Shown: positions 41,737-51,601, numbered from the stretch's first letter. The stretch is 64,000 nt of DNA from Cyclobacteriaceae bacterium YHN15 (GCA_003797895.1 RKQB01000007.1:234306-298305); one strand, 5' to 3'. The notes: generated by a model from the letters alone, not told the origin. Program-made: numbers and translations.

Positions 41737-44004
41737 TTAAAAAGGTATCCTGACATTCAAAGCTATATTTCTTCCCATCTGATTGATTCCAAAAGGTCTG
41801 AAAAGGGACAGATGATCAAGATAAGTTTTGTTCAACAGGTTCGTGCCACTGACATAAACATCCAAAAGATTATTCCCCACTTTCAAATTCCCCCCAAAAT
41901 TCATTCCCAATAAAAAATATCCCGGTGTGGCTTCTTCCAAAGGTGCAGGTTTGTTTTGATTGAATATCAAAGTACCTAAAACACTTATGTATGGTTTTTG
42001 GATGATTCCCAAATCCTTTAATCTGAAATCTACTGATTGATTCCATCGGTATGCTGGAATGTAAGGTAAATAGGTGAAATCACTTGTTCTTTGCCCAATA
42101 ACCATAGAATAGGAAGTTGAGGCACTAAACCATTTTGCGGCAACAGGATGGAAATCAAGTTCAATCTCTCCACCATAAAGTCTGGCATCTGCCTGTTCGA
42201 ATGTCCATATCTCCAAATCTTCTTCCATATCACCTGTTGGAGCAAAAAAGATGTAATTATTGATATCATTGTAGAATACCTCACTGGAAATTGAAAAGTT
42301 ATTGGTTCTGTAGCGAATGCCAAAGTCTGTCTGAATATTCTGCTCACGTTGAAATTCAGCATTACCTTTTTCAAATCTTCTTGTTCCCGGATGTACCCCA
42401 TTGGAAAAAAGTTCTGCCAAATCAGGGGCCCTAAAACCCTGAGCTACGTTTAACCTGAATCTCCAATGCGAATCAGGCCGGAAGGTAGCTCCAGCAGAAG
42501 TGGTCACCCCATCAAAAGTCCGGTCAAGTTTCCTGTCCTCCGGCTCACCGGGAAGTATAAAACCAAAATCAATAAAATGAGGTGCGCTTGCATCAACATC
42601 CACTTTACGGTAATCATATCGTAATCCTCCTTGGATTACCCATTTGTCTGAATTGTAATTCAAAAGGCCATAAAGAGAGCGGTCATCTTTTTTGGCATCC
42701 GGAATCAAATATTCCAAGGCATCATCATAGTTGATGGTCTGCAATAAGAATCCTTGAATTCCAAAAATTGCCTCCAAATTCGGAGATAATGCTTTGAAGT
42801 ATTTCACATCATACATGAAGTTGGTTTGATTAAGACCCAAATCCACAAATTCACCACCGGTTTCAATTTCTTCGCGCAGATTTTTATGAAGCCCAAAAAT
42901 TGCTTTTATTCTATCCTCTCCCAAAAACACATTGGTTTCTGAAGAAAGAAAATGATCTGTAACGTTTTGAAAAGGGACCTGTGATTTTCTGTCTCCCCTG
43001 AAAGTTGCCAGTCCCTCAACGTCGGACTCATCCAAAATCCCAAGTTTTTGTTTCAGATAAGTATACCTTAGTCTAGTGTCTCCCCATTTTTTTTGAAGCC
43101 CAACACCTCCTTTGAAGTTTTGCGTATTAAAACGTGTGTTCCCCATAGTCCTGCCATCTCCATCCAAATAATCTGCATGAGATTCCATCGCTCCATTAAA
43201 TGACCAAATAAAACCCTGATCGGTAGTTCCCTTTACACCAGCCTCTGATCTCAGTCCGAGGGTATTACTGTATCCTCTAAGATTCAGGTATCCATCAATC
43301 TCACCTTTAATTGCATCTTTTTCTTCAATCAGATTGACCACTCCGGCCATTGCTCCCGATCCATAAATTAAAGAAGCAGGACCTTTGATCAATTCTATAT
43401 TGCCTATCCCGGTTTCAGTTAATCCCAGCCCATGGTCGGCTCCCCATTGTTGATTTTCAAATCTGCCTCCTTGATAAACTGAAAGTACCCTGCTGAAGGA
43501 CAAGCCTCTGATAACAGGTTTGCTGATACCTGGTCCCAAGGATATTTCATTGACACCGGGAGTCCGTGCAAGGGCTGTCATCAGGCTAGGTGATGGCATT
43601 TTCAATACATCCACCAACTCCACTTTTTCAATACTTATAGGGGAACTTTCTTTACTCATCACATATACTCCTGAAACTACAATTTCATCAATATTTGTCA
43701 TCGACTCCTCCAGTGCGATTACCAAATCTTTGGAAGTGGAATTGACTTTTACAGTCTTGACTATGGTGGAATACCCTATAAAGGAGAAAGTAATGGTAAT
43801 ATTTCTATCAGGTAAGGAGGAAATAATAAAATTCCCCTCTAAATCAGTGACCACCCCCCTGTTTAATTCTGCTACAAAAACAGATACTCCCGGCAAGGGG
43901 GAATTGGAATTTTTGTCCAGAACTTTTCCTTTTATTGAAAGTTCCTGAGCTGATAGGCTCTCTACAGACAATAGAGCAAAAGCAACAATCAGTAAATATC
44001 TCAT
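41737..44004 (-). CDS. TonB-dependent receptor, probable metal or metal-chelate uptake
   Basis: The 755-residue protein has a signal peptide (LLIVAFALLSVESLSAQ) and a carboxypeptidase-regulatory-like domain (about 22-100, GKVLDKNSNSPLPGVSVFV). The plug at about 115-230 has ADHGLGLTETGIGNIELIKGPASLIYGSGAMAGVVNLI. The barrel ends in an aromatic residue (NVRIPF). The open frame runs to 44076, but ATG 44004 starts the signal peptide. It follows a His-rich envelope protein by 68 bp on the same strand. That context is common for zinc or copper uptake systems, hence the metal suggestion. Confidence 0.88.
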   Translation of the reverse strand: MRYLLIVAFALLSVESLSAQELSIKGKVLDKNSNSPLPGVSVFVAELNRGVVTDLEGNFIISSLPDRNITITFSFIGYSTIVKTVKVNSTSKDLVIALEESMTNIDEIVVSGVYVMSKESSPISIEKVELVDVLKMPSPSLMTALARTPGVNEISLGPGISKPVIRGLSFSRVLSVYQGGRFENQQWGADHGLGLTETGIGNIELIKGPASLIYGSGAMAGVVNLIEEKDAIKGEIDGYLNLRGYSNTLGLRSEAGVKGTTDQGFIWSFNGAMESHADYLDGDGRTMGNTRFNTQNFKGGVGLQKKWGDTRLRYTYLKQKLGILDESDVEGLATFRGDRKSQVPFQNVTDHFLSSETNVFLGEDRIKAIFGLHKNLREEIETGGEFVDLGLNQTNFMYDVKYFKALSPNLEAIFGIQGFLLQTINYDDALEYLIPDAKKDDRSLYGLLNYNSDKWVIQGGLRYDYRKVDVDASAPHFIDFGFILPGEPEDRKLDRTFDGVTTSAGATFRPDSHWRFRLNVAQGFRAPDLAELFSNGVHPGTRRFEKGNAEFQREQNIQTDFGIRYRTNNFSISSEVFYNDINNYIFFAPTGDMEEDLEIWTFEQADARLYGGEIELDFHPVAAKWFSASTSYSMVIGQRTSDFTYLPYIPAYRWNQSVDFRLKDLGIIQKPYISVLGTLIFNQNKPAPLEEATPGYFLLGMNFGGNLKVGNNLLDVYVSGTNLLNKTYLDHLSLFRPFGINQMGRNIALNVRIPF

Positions 44005-44072
44005 TACTTGAGTATTAAAATACGTGAATAATAAATCAGTTAGAACCCTGACTAAAGAGTAGTCAAGAAAAA

Positions 44073-44450
44073 TCAAGCAATGGAGATGGGTGGGCCTCTT
44101 AAGTCAAAACCCGTAGAAACTTCGGTAAAAAATTCCTGAAAAATAAAAATAGTATCCGTCCCTTTTTTCAGTTCAATTGATTCAGGGACTTCAATCGCAG
44201 TATCATAAACAAAGTATTCTGCATGGGCAATTAGATCAAGAATGATCAGTTCCATTTCCGTATGGCAATGATCAGTCTTTTCGTGTTGCTCTTGTGTCAG
44301 TATGGGATGGGCATGCGTAATAATTCTTCCATTCTCTAACTCATGCGAGTGAAAAAACAATACACCATTGGCCAGGATGGTCAACATCAAGGCCAAGCTT
44401 AAATGGCTTAATAATGGTAATATTTTACGAAATAATCTCAATAATTTCAA
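44073..44450 (-). CDS. Small His-rich envelope protein upstream of TonB receptor
   Basis: The 125-residue protein has one N-terminal hydrophobic helix (about 12-34) and then a histidine-rich segment: HSHE at 34-37, HAHP at 46-49, and further histidines at about 56, 62 and 64. The rest is predicted soluble and periplasmic. I do not recognise a named family, but similar small proteins precede TonB receptors in other Bacteroidota. The pattern suggests metal binding or sensing. It is probably the first gene of the receptor operon. Confidence 0.7.
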   Translation of the reverse strand: MKLLRLFRKILPLLSHLSLALMLTILANGVLFFHSHELENGRIITHAHPILTQEQHEKTDHCHTEMELIILDLIAHAEYFVYDTAIEVPESIELKKGTDTIFIFQEFFTEVSTGFDLRGPPISIA

Positions 44451-44586
44451 TTAACATAATTATTAACGCGAATATAAGAAACATTGTTAAATCAGGTCCG
44501 CCTTTTTTATTTTAAAAGAAATCGATATTGTCTTTTAGTCTTCTCCAAAAATTATTGAACTTAGAATTATTCACTATTTTTAATGC

Positions 44587-44961
44587 ATGATTGATTATGA
44601 TTTTAGGCCAAAAACTTATTTTGATGGAACAGGTACTGCTGTTCTCTTGGCTAAATTACTTTACCCCGAAAGCCAATGGGGAGAAGAAATCAGCATCTAC
44701 ACAAATGTGATAGACGGCAAATACCATTATGAAGCAGTTGATTTTTATGGAAATGAAATCAAACTCATTCCTTCCAAAACCAAAAATACACTCAGCCTTC
44801 AGGAGTTGATTTTAATGATTGAAACAATGGAAACAAAGCCTGAAAACGCCTTGGGAAATATAGAGCTGACAGTTTCCGGTATACCTGAAGCGGTAAGTAA
44901 TGTTTATCCGGAATTGGAAAAATATTTTTTTGAAAAAAGAAAATATTATGGCCTTATTTAA
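44587..44961 (+). CDS. Small cytosolic protein of unknown function
   Basis: The 124-residue protein has no signal or membrane segment and a mixed alpha/beta composition (MIDYDFRPKTYFDGTGTAVL, LSLQELILMIETMETKPENALG). No family recognised. It is flanked upstream by a divergent gene and shares its last bases with the convergent neighbour (TTAA at 44958-44961 supplies both stop codons). A TTG plus TATTTTTA 17 bp later is a weak promoter candidate. Confidence 0.65.
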   Translation: MIDYDFRPKTYFDGTGTAVLLAKLLYPESQWGEEISIYTNVIDGKYHYEAVDFYGNEIKLIPSKTKNTLSLQELILMIETMETKPENALGNIELTVSGIPEAVSNVYPELEKYFFEKRKYYGLI

Positions 44962-45188
44962 AAGTCCAAAATGGTCTCATAAGATCTTGTAAGGATATGG
45001 TGGGTTCTAAACCAATAATCATAAGTTTCAAATGAAATACACTCGTTCAATTCCATACCTTGAAAATTGACATTTTGAAGGCTCCCATTCGGCAACCAGC
45101 TTCTAAGGTCATTCGCCTGATCTATGGTCAATTGTGCCAGTTGCACCATTTTCTTTCCTTCAATATTAAGCGGGATAAGTTTTGTCAT
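44958..45188 (-). CDS. Small protein of unknown function
   Basis: The 76-residue protein (start ATG 45188; a GTG at 45191 is alternative) reads MTKLIPLNIEGKKMVQLAQ at its start and contains LTIDQANDLRSWLPNGSLQN. It has no signal or membrane segment. No family recognised. The gene stands alone, and no other reading frame is open over it. Confidence 0.55.
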   Translation of the reverse strand: MTKLIPLNIEGKKMVQLAQLTIDQANDLRSWLPNGSLQNVNFQGMELNECISFETYDYWFRTHHILTRSYETILDF

Positions 45189-45303
45189 CACACTGATTTT
45201 TGTTTATCAAAGAAATAAATAAAGAATTAGGATTTGATTAATAATAAATTACTAAAATGTTATTTTTAAAATCCTGATATCACTCCATTTTAAGGCCCCT
45301 TCC

Positions 45304-46209
45304 ATGCTGAACATAATCCTCATCCCGATTTTTCTTATTTTGGGCTTCCTATTGCAAAAAGTGGTGGCGGGGCCGGAAAAATTGGCAAAAAATCTTAATG
45401 ACTATCTCATTTATATAGTTCTTCCTGCTTTGGCATTGAAATACCTCCCCTCCATTGAACTGATTCCAGAATTGGCGCTTCCGATTGCTTCTGCCTGGAT
45501 CAGCTTTGCACTTTCCTGGATAATTTTTGGCTGGGCCGGTAAAAAATTGGCCTGGGGAAATTCCATCACCGGTTGTCTTATCATTACCGCAGGTCTTGCC
45601 AACACATCTTTCGTCGGGATTCCAATTGTAAAAGCTTTATATGGCGAAGAAGGTGTCAAAATTGCTTTTTTAATCGATCAGGCAGGTTCTTTTATCATCG
45701 TAAGCAGTGTCGCTATCATTGTAGCTTCAATTTATAGTTCAGGCAAAAAAAGAAAGCGGGACATTACCAGAAAAATTCTGACCTTTCCCCCTTTCATTTT
45801 TTTTATACTTGCCATGATAATGAACATTACAAAAATCCAAAGCCCGGACTTCCTTCAATTACCACTTGAAATTATTGTTTTTACATTGACCCCTGTGGCT
45901 TTGACTTCTGTTGGTCTTCAGGTAAAAATTGACCTTATGGCCATAAAATCAAAATATCTTTGGATGGGATTGGCCTATAAATTAGTACTCATCCCATGTT
46001 TAATCCTGATCCTCTTTCGTGAAATTTTTAATCTAAAAGACCTGATCCTTGAAGTTTCTGTCATCGAAACCGCCATGGCTCCCATGATTACCGGATCTAT
46101 TATCGCTATTTCTCATGATTTAGAACCAAAACTTGCTTCCTTATTAGTTGGCGTCGGTATTCCTTTATCCTTCGTCACTATTGGCCTATGGTATTGGTAT
46201 TTGAGTTAA
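45304..46209 (+). CDS. AEC (auxin efflux carrier) family transporter
   Basis: The 301-residue protein has about ten hydrophobic segments in two halves with the AEC-type features, namely NTSFVGIPIVKALYGEEG at about 100-117 and VIETAMAPMITGSIIAI near 260-276. Members export small organic anions such as malonate or auxin-like compounds; the substrate is unknown. It ends in a TTAA shared with the convergent AsmA-like gene. Confidence 0.88.
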   Translation: MLNIILIPIFLILGFLLQKVVAGPEKLAKNLNDYLIYIVLPALALKYLPSIELIPELALPIASAWISFALSWIIFGWAGKKLAWGNSITGCLIITAGLANTSFVGIPIVKALYGEEGVKIAFLIDQAGSFIIVSSVAIIVASIYSSGKKRKRDITRKILTFPPFIFFILAMIMNITKIQSPDFLQLPLEIIVFTLTPVALTSVGLQVKIDLMAIKSKYLWMGLAYKLVLIPCLILILFREIFNLKDLILEVSVIETAMAPMITGSIIAISHDLEPKLASLLVGVGIPLSFVTIGLWYWYLS

Positions 46210-49190
46210 TCATTATCCTTTTTAGTAGTATCCGGTTTAGTCTGTATTTTTCTTCCCAATAAGCCTTTGAGTGCACTTTTCGCTTCTTCCACCACTTTCC
46301 CCTTCGTTTCTTCCACTTTCTTTTCGGCTTCTTTCTTCACACTGTCCTGTACCATTTCCGCCTTTAGTTGGATTTCTTTTTTTATACTGTCCTCTGCTAC
46401 TTTAAATTGTTGGGTAACCTGTTCCTGAATATTTTCTTTTTCAGCAGTAACTCTTGATTTTAGCGCTGTGGCAAGTAGATTTTCTATACTGTTTCCGCCT
46501 GCCAAAGCGATTTTTGGACTGTTGTAGGTACCTCCTAAGTTTATGGACACAGGAATAATAGTAGATTCATTTGCGCCTGTGCCTGAAATAGTAGCCAACA
46601 AAGCGTTTGCCTCAGTCCCAAACTTCCCAGCAGGTACCTGCATATTGATCAGATAATTAATCCTGCCATCAAAACCTGTACTCCCTTGAATATTCGCCTG
46701 ATAGTCCCAAAGACGTACATCAAATGGCTTTACATCCATCACCCCATTATGGATTTCAATCGGAATTGAAATATTTCTCAACTGTAAGGTATTGGTATCG
46801 TTCAGTTTGGTCAAACTGGTGATCCCTTGTAGCAATGGGCTGTTTTGGTAGGCCGCTTCAGCTATTTTTAGCAAACCTTTGCCATCCAATGAAGACAAAA
46901 CAGGCATCATATCCTGGCCCAATATTCCCGAAAAATTCAAATTGCTGTTGAAATTGCCGGTAAGATGCTGGGCAATTGGGGCAAAAGCCTTCACGGTATT
47001 AAAGGACTCAAAAGCCTGAGGTATACTCAGGTTGGAAAGATTTAAATTAAAATCAAATTTTGGAGCTGCCAAGTCCCTAGGGTCATAAGTACCACTGAGT
47101 GACATCTGACCACCAAGGGTTCTCATGCCTGCATCACTAAAGGAGAGGACGCCATCCTTTAAGGTCATGTTTCCCTTCACCTCTTTCAATACCAAATTGT
47201 CATACAGGACTTCATTGGCGGTTAAGGACATATTGAAATCAATATTTTTCGGCAATTCGATCACGGAAAGTTCAGCACTCTCACTGCTTTCAGTCATCCA
47301 CTCATTGACATCGAACTTGCTTGAGTTCAGTGTCAATTGCCCTTTTAGCACCTCATCTTCTTTCAGGATATAATTCAGATAATTTGAAAGAAAACCTGAG
47401 GCCTGCAGGGGACTTTGACCAACTCTTGAATCAAATTGGGTTAAATTGATCCTATCCGGTGAAAAGTCTGCTTTGGCTTCATTAATCCTGATTCCCTGAG
47501 GTAAATCAGATGAAGTGAAATAGAATTTGTTTAAGTCCACCGAACCTCTTGAATCCAGGCGGTTATATCTGCCTTCTTCCACATCTTTGTATGACCCTTT
47601 GGTTTGAATATCTGCGATGACTTTTCCTTCCATAATTACTCCTTCCATCGGAAATATCGCCAGCATTTTACCCAAGTCTACAGCACCTGTCACAGCACCA
47701 TCCCAATTCAGAAGTGAAAAATCTGAAATTTTTAGTCTTCCGACTATTTTTTCATCTTCCAACTCAAATCCAAATTGACTCAAATCCACCAAAAAATCAT
47801 TCATCTTACCACTTTTGTTAAGAATGGAGGCATTCACATTCAAGTTTTCTATAGGAGCAGGATAATCTGCACTTTTTATATAACCATTGCTCAAGAGCAT
47901 TTTGGCATCAATGGCCGGGATAAGTTCTGCTATGGAATCGTACCGTCCTTTTGCCTGGGCATTGACATCAAGAATTCCTTTTATGGTCATGCCCTCAATG
48001 GGGAATATGGACGTCATTTCTTCCATATTCAATTTCCCGTTAAGAGCCGCATCGATATCATAGGAGACCAAATTCGCCAGGGCAAACCTACCGGAAACCG
48101 GATTACTTCCAAAGTTCATCCTGAAAGTGGGAATATTGATACTGGTATTGTTTAGATTATTCGTTGTGTTTTTTATTTGCATGTCCAAATTGACATCACT
48201 GACCGGTCTGGGTAAATCAGGATATTGGAACATACCTTCCTCCACTTTGAGAGAAATGTCAAAAGATGGAAAACTATTCTCACTGTAAAGGCCACGGAAA
48301 TAACCACCAAAATCCATTGATCCCGAGGTCTTAAGGTTGACAAAATTATCAGAGTACATGCCCGGCACCAAAGAAAGAATACTTTTGAAGCTGTTGTCAT
48401 TACCTCCAAATTCCAAATCATATTCCACTCCCTCTTCCGGCAAGGCAACAAACCCAACCATATGAAACAGAAAGTCATTAAGGGCAAAATTGCCCTCTCC
48501 AAAGGAGAATTTCATTTGATTCATATCAATATGGGTCAGAGTTTCTCCCTTAAATTGTTTATTCCTCAAATAATTGACCCCTTCATAGGTAATATCGGCT
48601 ATCAAAGCTTCTGCCTTCACCGGTAAATCATAAACATCCAATTTAAAGTCCCCTTTACCTTCTGCTTTGATATTACCCAATGCCATAAAATATTGTAAGG
48701 ATCTGTCGTCGTAAATAAGATCCAAATCCTTCACTTCAATCAAATCAACACTTAACTTAAAATTACTCTCGGGTTCATCTTCTTCAGTAGGATAGGTAAT
48801 ATCGTAATTGGCAGTTCCGTCTTCCAAAACCTTGACATATACATTTCCACCATCCAAATGGACTCCTGTAAGTGTGGGGTAATCGTCAAAAATTATAGAT
48901 TTAAGGTTGAAGTCAACCTGTAACAAATCCATATGTATCAAGGTATCATTTTGAAAAGGTGGATTTCCGATAATACCAATTTCTTTGATGGTAGCAGATA
49001 TATGGGGAAATCGCTTAAAAATGCTTAAGCTGATGTTGTTGAAATCAAAGTAAACCTGGGCATTGATCGAATTGGCAATCTCACGGTCAATTCTGTCTGC
49101 AATTTTATCTTTAAAAATAAAAGGTAGAGCCACCAAAGCGGATAGCAAAAAAAGAAAGATGGCAAGAATAATGAGGATTGGCTTTTTCAT
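46206..49190 (-). CDS. AsmA-family envelope protein
   Basis: The protein of about 994 residues has one N-terminal membrane anchor (ILIILAIFLFLLSALVALPFIF). A long repetitive beta-rich body carries AsmA-type segments (AYFDFNNISLSIFKRFPHISATIKEI, DIQTKGSYKD). An AsmA_2 domain lies near 760-900, and the tail is charged and lysine/glutamate-rich (VEETKGKVVEEAKSALKG). AsmA-like proteins bridge the periplasm and are linked to lipid transport and outer-membrane homeostasis. ATG 49190 is chosen over the longer frame to 49214. Confidence 0.85.
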   Translation of the reverse strand: MKKPILIILAIFLFLLSALVALPFIFKDKIADRIDREIANSINAQVYFDFNNISLSIFKRFPHISATIKEIGIIGNPPFQNDTLIHMDLLQVDFNLKSIIFDDYPTLTGVHLDGGNVYVKVLEDGTANYDITYPTEEDEPESNFKLSVDLIEVKDLDLIYDDRSLQYFMALGNIKAEGKGDFKLDVYDLPVKAEALIADITYEGVNYLRNKQFKGETLTHIDMNQMKFSFGEGNFALNDFLFHMVGFVALPEEGVEYDLEFGGNDNSFKSILSLVPGMYSDNFVNLKTSGSMDFGGYFRGLYSENSFPSFDISLKVEEGMFQYPDLPRPVSDVNLDMQIKNTTNNLNNTSINIPTFRMNFGSNPVSGRFALANLVSYDIDAALNGKLNMEEMTSIFPIEGMTIKGILDVNAQAKGRYDSIAELIPAIDAKMLLSNGYIKSADYPAPIENLNVNASILNKSGKMNDFLVDLSQFGFELEDEKIVGRLKISDFSLLNWDGAVTGAVDLGKMLAIFPMEGVIMEGKVIADIQTKGSYKDVEEGRYNRLDSRGSVDLNKFYFTSSDLPQGIRINEAKADFSPDRINLTQFDSRVGQSPLQASGFLSNYLNYILKEDEVLKGQLTLNSSKFDVNEWMTESSESAELSVIELPKNIDFNMSLTANEVLYDNLVLKEVKGNMTLKDGVLSFSDAGMRTLGGQMSLSGTYDPRDLAAPKFDFNLNLSNLSIPQAFESFNTVKAFAPIAQHLTGNFNSNLNFSGILGQDMMPVLSSLDGKGLLKIAEAAYQNSPLLQGITSLTKLNDTNTLQLRNISIPIEIHNGVMDVKPFDVRLWDYQANIQGSTGFDGRINYLINMQVPAGKFGTEANALLATISGTGANESTIIPVSINLGGTYNSPKIALAGGNSIENLLATALKSRVTAEKENIQEQVTQQFKVAEDSIKKEIQLKAEMVQDSVKKEAEKKVEETKGKVVEEAKSALKGLLGRKIQTKPDTTKKDND

Positions 49191-49269
49191 AGTTTTCTTT
49201 TTAATCATGTGCATTATTCAACGAAAATACAATGCTAAAGGATATCCAAATTTCCTGCCAAAAACTATG

Positions 49270-49400
49270 TCATGGTAGTGTGCAAAACTGGCATTTACAG
49301 AAAGGAAATGACTTTCTTCGTCACCTTGAGCCGAAGGAAACCCGGCGAAATTTCCCTTAATGCTCAGGTGATGAGACCCTTCACTACGTTCTGGGTGATC
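49270..49400. repeat. Inverted-end dispersed element, copy 2
   Basis: The 24-bp core at 49289-49312 is the exact reverse complement of 35925-35948. It is followed by CGTCACCTTGAGCCGAAGG (49319 onward) and closed near 49400 by GGGTGATCG, again as imperfect inverted ends. It fills the gap between the AsmA-like gene and suhB. Confidence 0.65.
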
Positions 49401-49415
49401 GTGTTACTGATTTTG

Positions 49416-50213
49416 TCATTCTGACCAGCCCTTTTGAATCTCGGAGTAAAACTGATTATGGATATGGTTATTGGAGGCCAAAACTTCTCCTCCGAAGAGG
49501 TAATTTTTACCCATATTGAAATCCGTTATTTTTCCTCCGGCTTCCTGAATGATGATTATTCCAGCTGCCACATCATAGGGCTTAAGATTATATTCATAAA
49601 ATCCGTCAAATCTCCCACAGGCCACATAACACATATCTACTGCAGCGCTTCCCAATCTTCTCAATCCATGGCATTTTTCCATCAATCCTCTCAAAATTTT
49701 CAAGTAATCATCGATTTTGCCAAATGCACTGTAGGGAAAGCCTGTTGCGATCAGACTCTCTTCCAGATTTTGAGCTTTGCTAACATGGATAGGCTTATCA
49801 TTACAAAAAGCTCCATGTCCTTTGACCGCATAAAAGCATTCATCCAAATTAGTTTCATAGACCACCCCAAGTACAATTTCATCCTGATATTTCAAACCTA
49901 TACTCACAGAAAAAACGGGCAAACCATGAATAAAATTGGTGGTGCCGTCCAATGGATCAATGATCCAAGTGTAGTCCTTACCATCACGTTCAGCAGTTCC
50001 TTCTTCGGTTATAAAATCAGCTTCAGGCAATATCTTACTTAACCTGTCGACAATTATTTTTTCTGTTTCCTTATCCACATAAGATACCAGATCATTAAGG
50101 CCTTTTTGCTCCACTTTACCCTGGTCAAAATTTATTCTTTCATTTCTTATAAAAGCACCGGCTTCTTTCGCTGTATCTTTGGTCAGTTCAAGAATGTCTA
50201 ATAGGTCAATCAT
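49416..50213 (-). CDS. suhB: Inositol monophosphatase family protein
   Basis: The protein of 265 residues has the metal-site motifs of the IMPase family: TEEG near 69-72, DPLDGTTNF at 86-94, and YDVAAG near 217. It hydrolyses inositol or related sugar monophosphates with magnesium. In some bacteria the SuhB role is in rRNA transcription. The frame is open to 50285, but ATG 50213 (MIDLLDILELT) is the natural start. Confidence 0.9.
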   Translation of the reverse strand: MIDLLDILELTKDTAKEAGAFIRNERINFDQGKVEQKGLNDLVSYVDKETEKIIVDRLSKILPEADFITEEGTAERDGKDYTWIIDPLDGTTNFIHGLPVFSVSIGLKYQDEIVLGVVYETNLDECFYAVKGHGAFCNDKPIHVSKAQNLEESLIATGFPYSAFGKIDDYLKILRGLMEKCHGLRRLGSAAVDMCYVACGRFDGFYEYNLKPYDVAAGIIIIQEAGGKITDFNMGKNYLFGGEVLASNNHIHNQFYSEIQKGWSE

Positions 50214-50292
50214 GGAATTAAGTTTATGTAAATTATAAATTGAAAAAGAATTGATTTTGATTTCAGTGATCCTCCAAATTGGCATTTACCAA

Positions 50293-50339
50293 TTCTAAAT
50301 TGGTAATTGATTAATTTGTAATTGAATATTGGTTATTGG
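50293..50339. repeat. Heptamer-period array G
   Basis: Six 7-bp units and a partial seventh, based on TTGGTAA / TTGATTA, lie between suhB and rsmI, with a single 1-bp slip at 50314. The unit resembles that of arrays B and C. Confidence 0.5.
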
Positions 50340-50341
50340 AT

Positions 50342-51040
50342 TTACCTATTCCCATTCCCTTCCACCACCAGCACAATCTCTCCTTTTATCGGATGTTCCT
50401 GATAATATAAAACCAGTTCTTCCAAAGTCCCACGCACATTTTCCTCATATATCTTGGTGAGTTCTCTTGAAACACTGGCCATTCTATCAGGCCCAAAAGC
50501 TTCTGCAAACTGCTCAAGTGTTTTCATCAAGCGGTGGGGGGATTCATAAAAAACCATGGTACGGGTTTCACTGATAAGACCCTGGATTCTTGTTTGCCTT
50601 CCTTTTTTATGGGGCAGAAAACCTTCAAAGGTAAACCTGTCAGTGGGCAAACCGGAATTCACCAAGGCAGGAACAAAAGCTGTAGCTCCCGGGAGACAGT
50701 TGACCTCAATACCCGCTTCTTTGGCGGCCCTTACCAAAAGAAACCCAGGATCTGATATTCCAGGAGTACCGGCATCGCTGACCAATGCCATCACCTCACC
50801 CTTTTTCAATCTATCAACTATTTTTTCAACGGTTTTATGTTCATTGAAGATGTGGTAGCTTTGTAAGGGCCTGTTGATCTCATAATGCTTCATCAGCTTG
50901 CCTGTTGTCCTGGTATCCTCGGCAAGTATCACATCCACCGATTTAAGCACTTCCAAAGCACGCAAGGTGATATCTTTAAGGTTTCCTATTGGAGTTGGTA
51001 CCAAATATAGCTGTACCGATTTCTCTTCCTCCTGATCCAT
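50342..51040 (-). CDS. rsmI: 16S rRNA (cytidine-2'-O)-methyltransferase RsmI
   Basis: The 232-residue protein has the tetrapyrrole-methylase fold with LYLVPTPIGNLKDITLRAL at 11-29, AEDTRTTGKL at 40-49, and SDAGTPGISDPG near 90-101, the SAM-binding signature. It methylates C1402 of 16S rRNA. The pterin dehydratase gene ends one base upstream of its ATG, so the two are coupled. Confidence 0.95.
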   Translation of the reverse strand: MDQEEEKSVQLYLVPTPIGNLKDITLRALEVLKSVDVILAEDTRTTGKLMKHYEINRPLQSYHIFNEHKTVEKIVDRLKKGEVMALVSDAGTPGISDPGFLLVRAAKEAGIEVNCLPGATAFVPALVNSGLPTDRFTFEGFLPHKKGRQTRIQGLISETRTMVFYESPHRLMKTLEQFAEAFGPDRMASVSRELTKIYEENVRGTLEELVLYYQEHPIKGEIVLVVEGNGNR

Positions 51041-51041
51041 T

Positions 51042-51269
51042 TCAGATTCGGTCTATGGCTTCAGCCAACTTTCTGTCCTTTTCCGTCACCAGGTTTCCGG
51101 CATCATGTGTGGTCAGTTCTATATTAACTTTGTTGTACACATTACTCCAATTGGGATGATGGTTATGGGATTCTGCTAAGAAGGCCACCCTGGTCATAAA
51201 GGCAAAAGCCTCTTGAAAATCCTTGAACTCAAATGTTTTTTTCAATCGGTTATCCTTTTCTGTCCACAT
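51042..51269 (-). CDS. 4a-hydroxytetrahydrobiopterin dehydratase
   Basis: The 75-residue protein has the PCD/DCoH active-site motif with successive histidines, AESHNHHPNWSNVYNKV, at about 33-49, and the C-terminal TEKDRKLAEAID. It recycles carbinolamine in pterin-dependent hydroxylation. The length is somewhat shorter than average but complete. It lies between DUF493 and rsmI with very short spacers, so the three are probably one unit. Confidence 0.9.
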   Translation of the reverse strand: MWTEKDNRLKKTFEFKDFQEAFAFMTRVAFLAESHNHHPNWSNVYNKVNIELTTHDAGNLVTEKDRKLAEAIDRI

Positions 51270-51280
51270 ATTTCTTTTTT

Positions 51281-51547
51281 TTAAAGTGATATAACTCCCT
51301 CAATTTTAGAGGCCCTTTCATATACATCCAAGATAGCGTCACTGTTTGGCATCATTGCCTTAATGGTCGCTGAAACATATTTCCCTTTGGATGATTCTTT
51401 AAGTGTCATTTTATTGTTAGGTAATAAAGCTGCAATTTCTACTTCCCTGCCATTGGGTACAATAAATTTAAACATATACAAAGTCGGAAATGCGGTCTGA
51501 GCTTCCAGCTTTTCTTTAAATGCCTGTCTATCAAATTTAAATTTCAT
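51281..51547 (-). CDS. DUF493 family protein
   Basis: The 88-residue protein has the DUF493 features FPTLYMFKFIVPNG and KYVSATIKAMMPNSDAILDVYERASKIEGV. Members are small ACT-like cytosolic proteins of unknown role. The frame extends to 51601, but ATG 51547 (MKFKFDRQAFKEKLE) starts the domain. An attenuating terminator lies upstream at 51602-51630. Confidence 0.85.
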   Translation of the reverse strand: MKFKFDRQAFKEKLEAQTAFPTLYMFKFIVPNGREVEIAALLPNNKMTLKESSKGKYVSATIKAMMPNSDAILDVYERASKIEGVISL

Positions 51548-51601
51548 ACACTGCAAATTTACAGGTTTAACACCATTACTCCCAAAATAAATCCATGACA
51601 T

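Noticed and set aside
44005..44076. Longer start for the TonB receptor
   Set aside because: It overlaps the His-rich gene and precedes the signal peptide.
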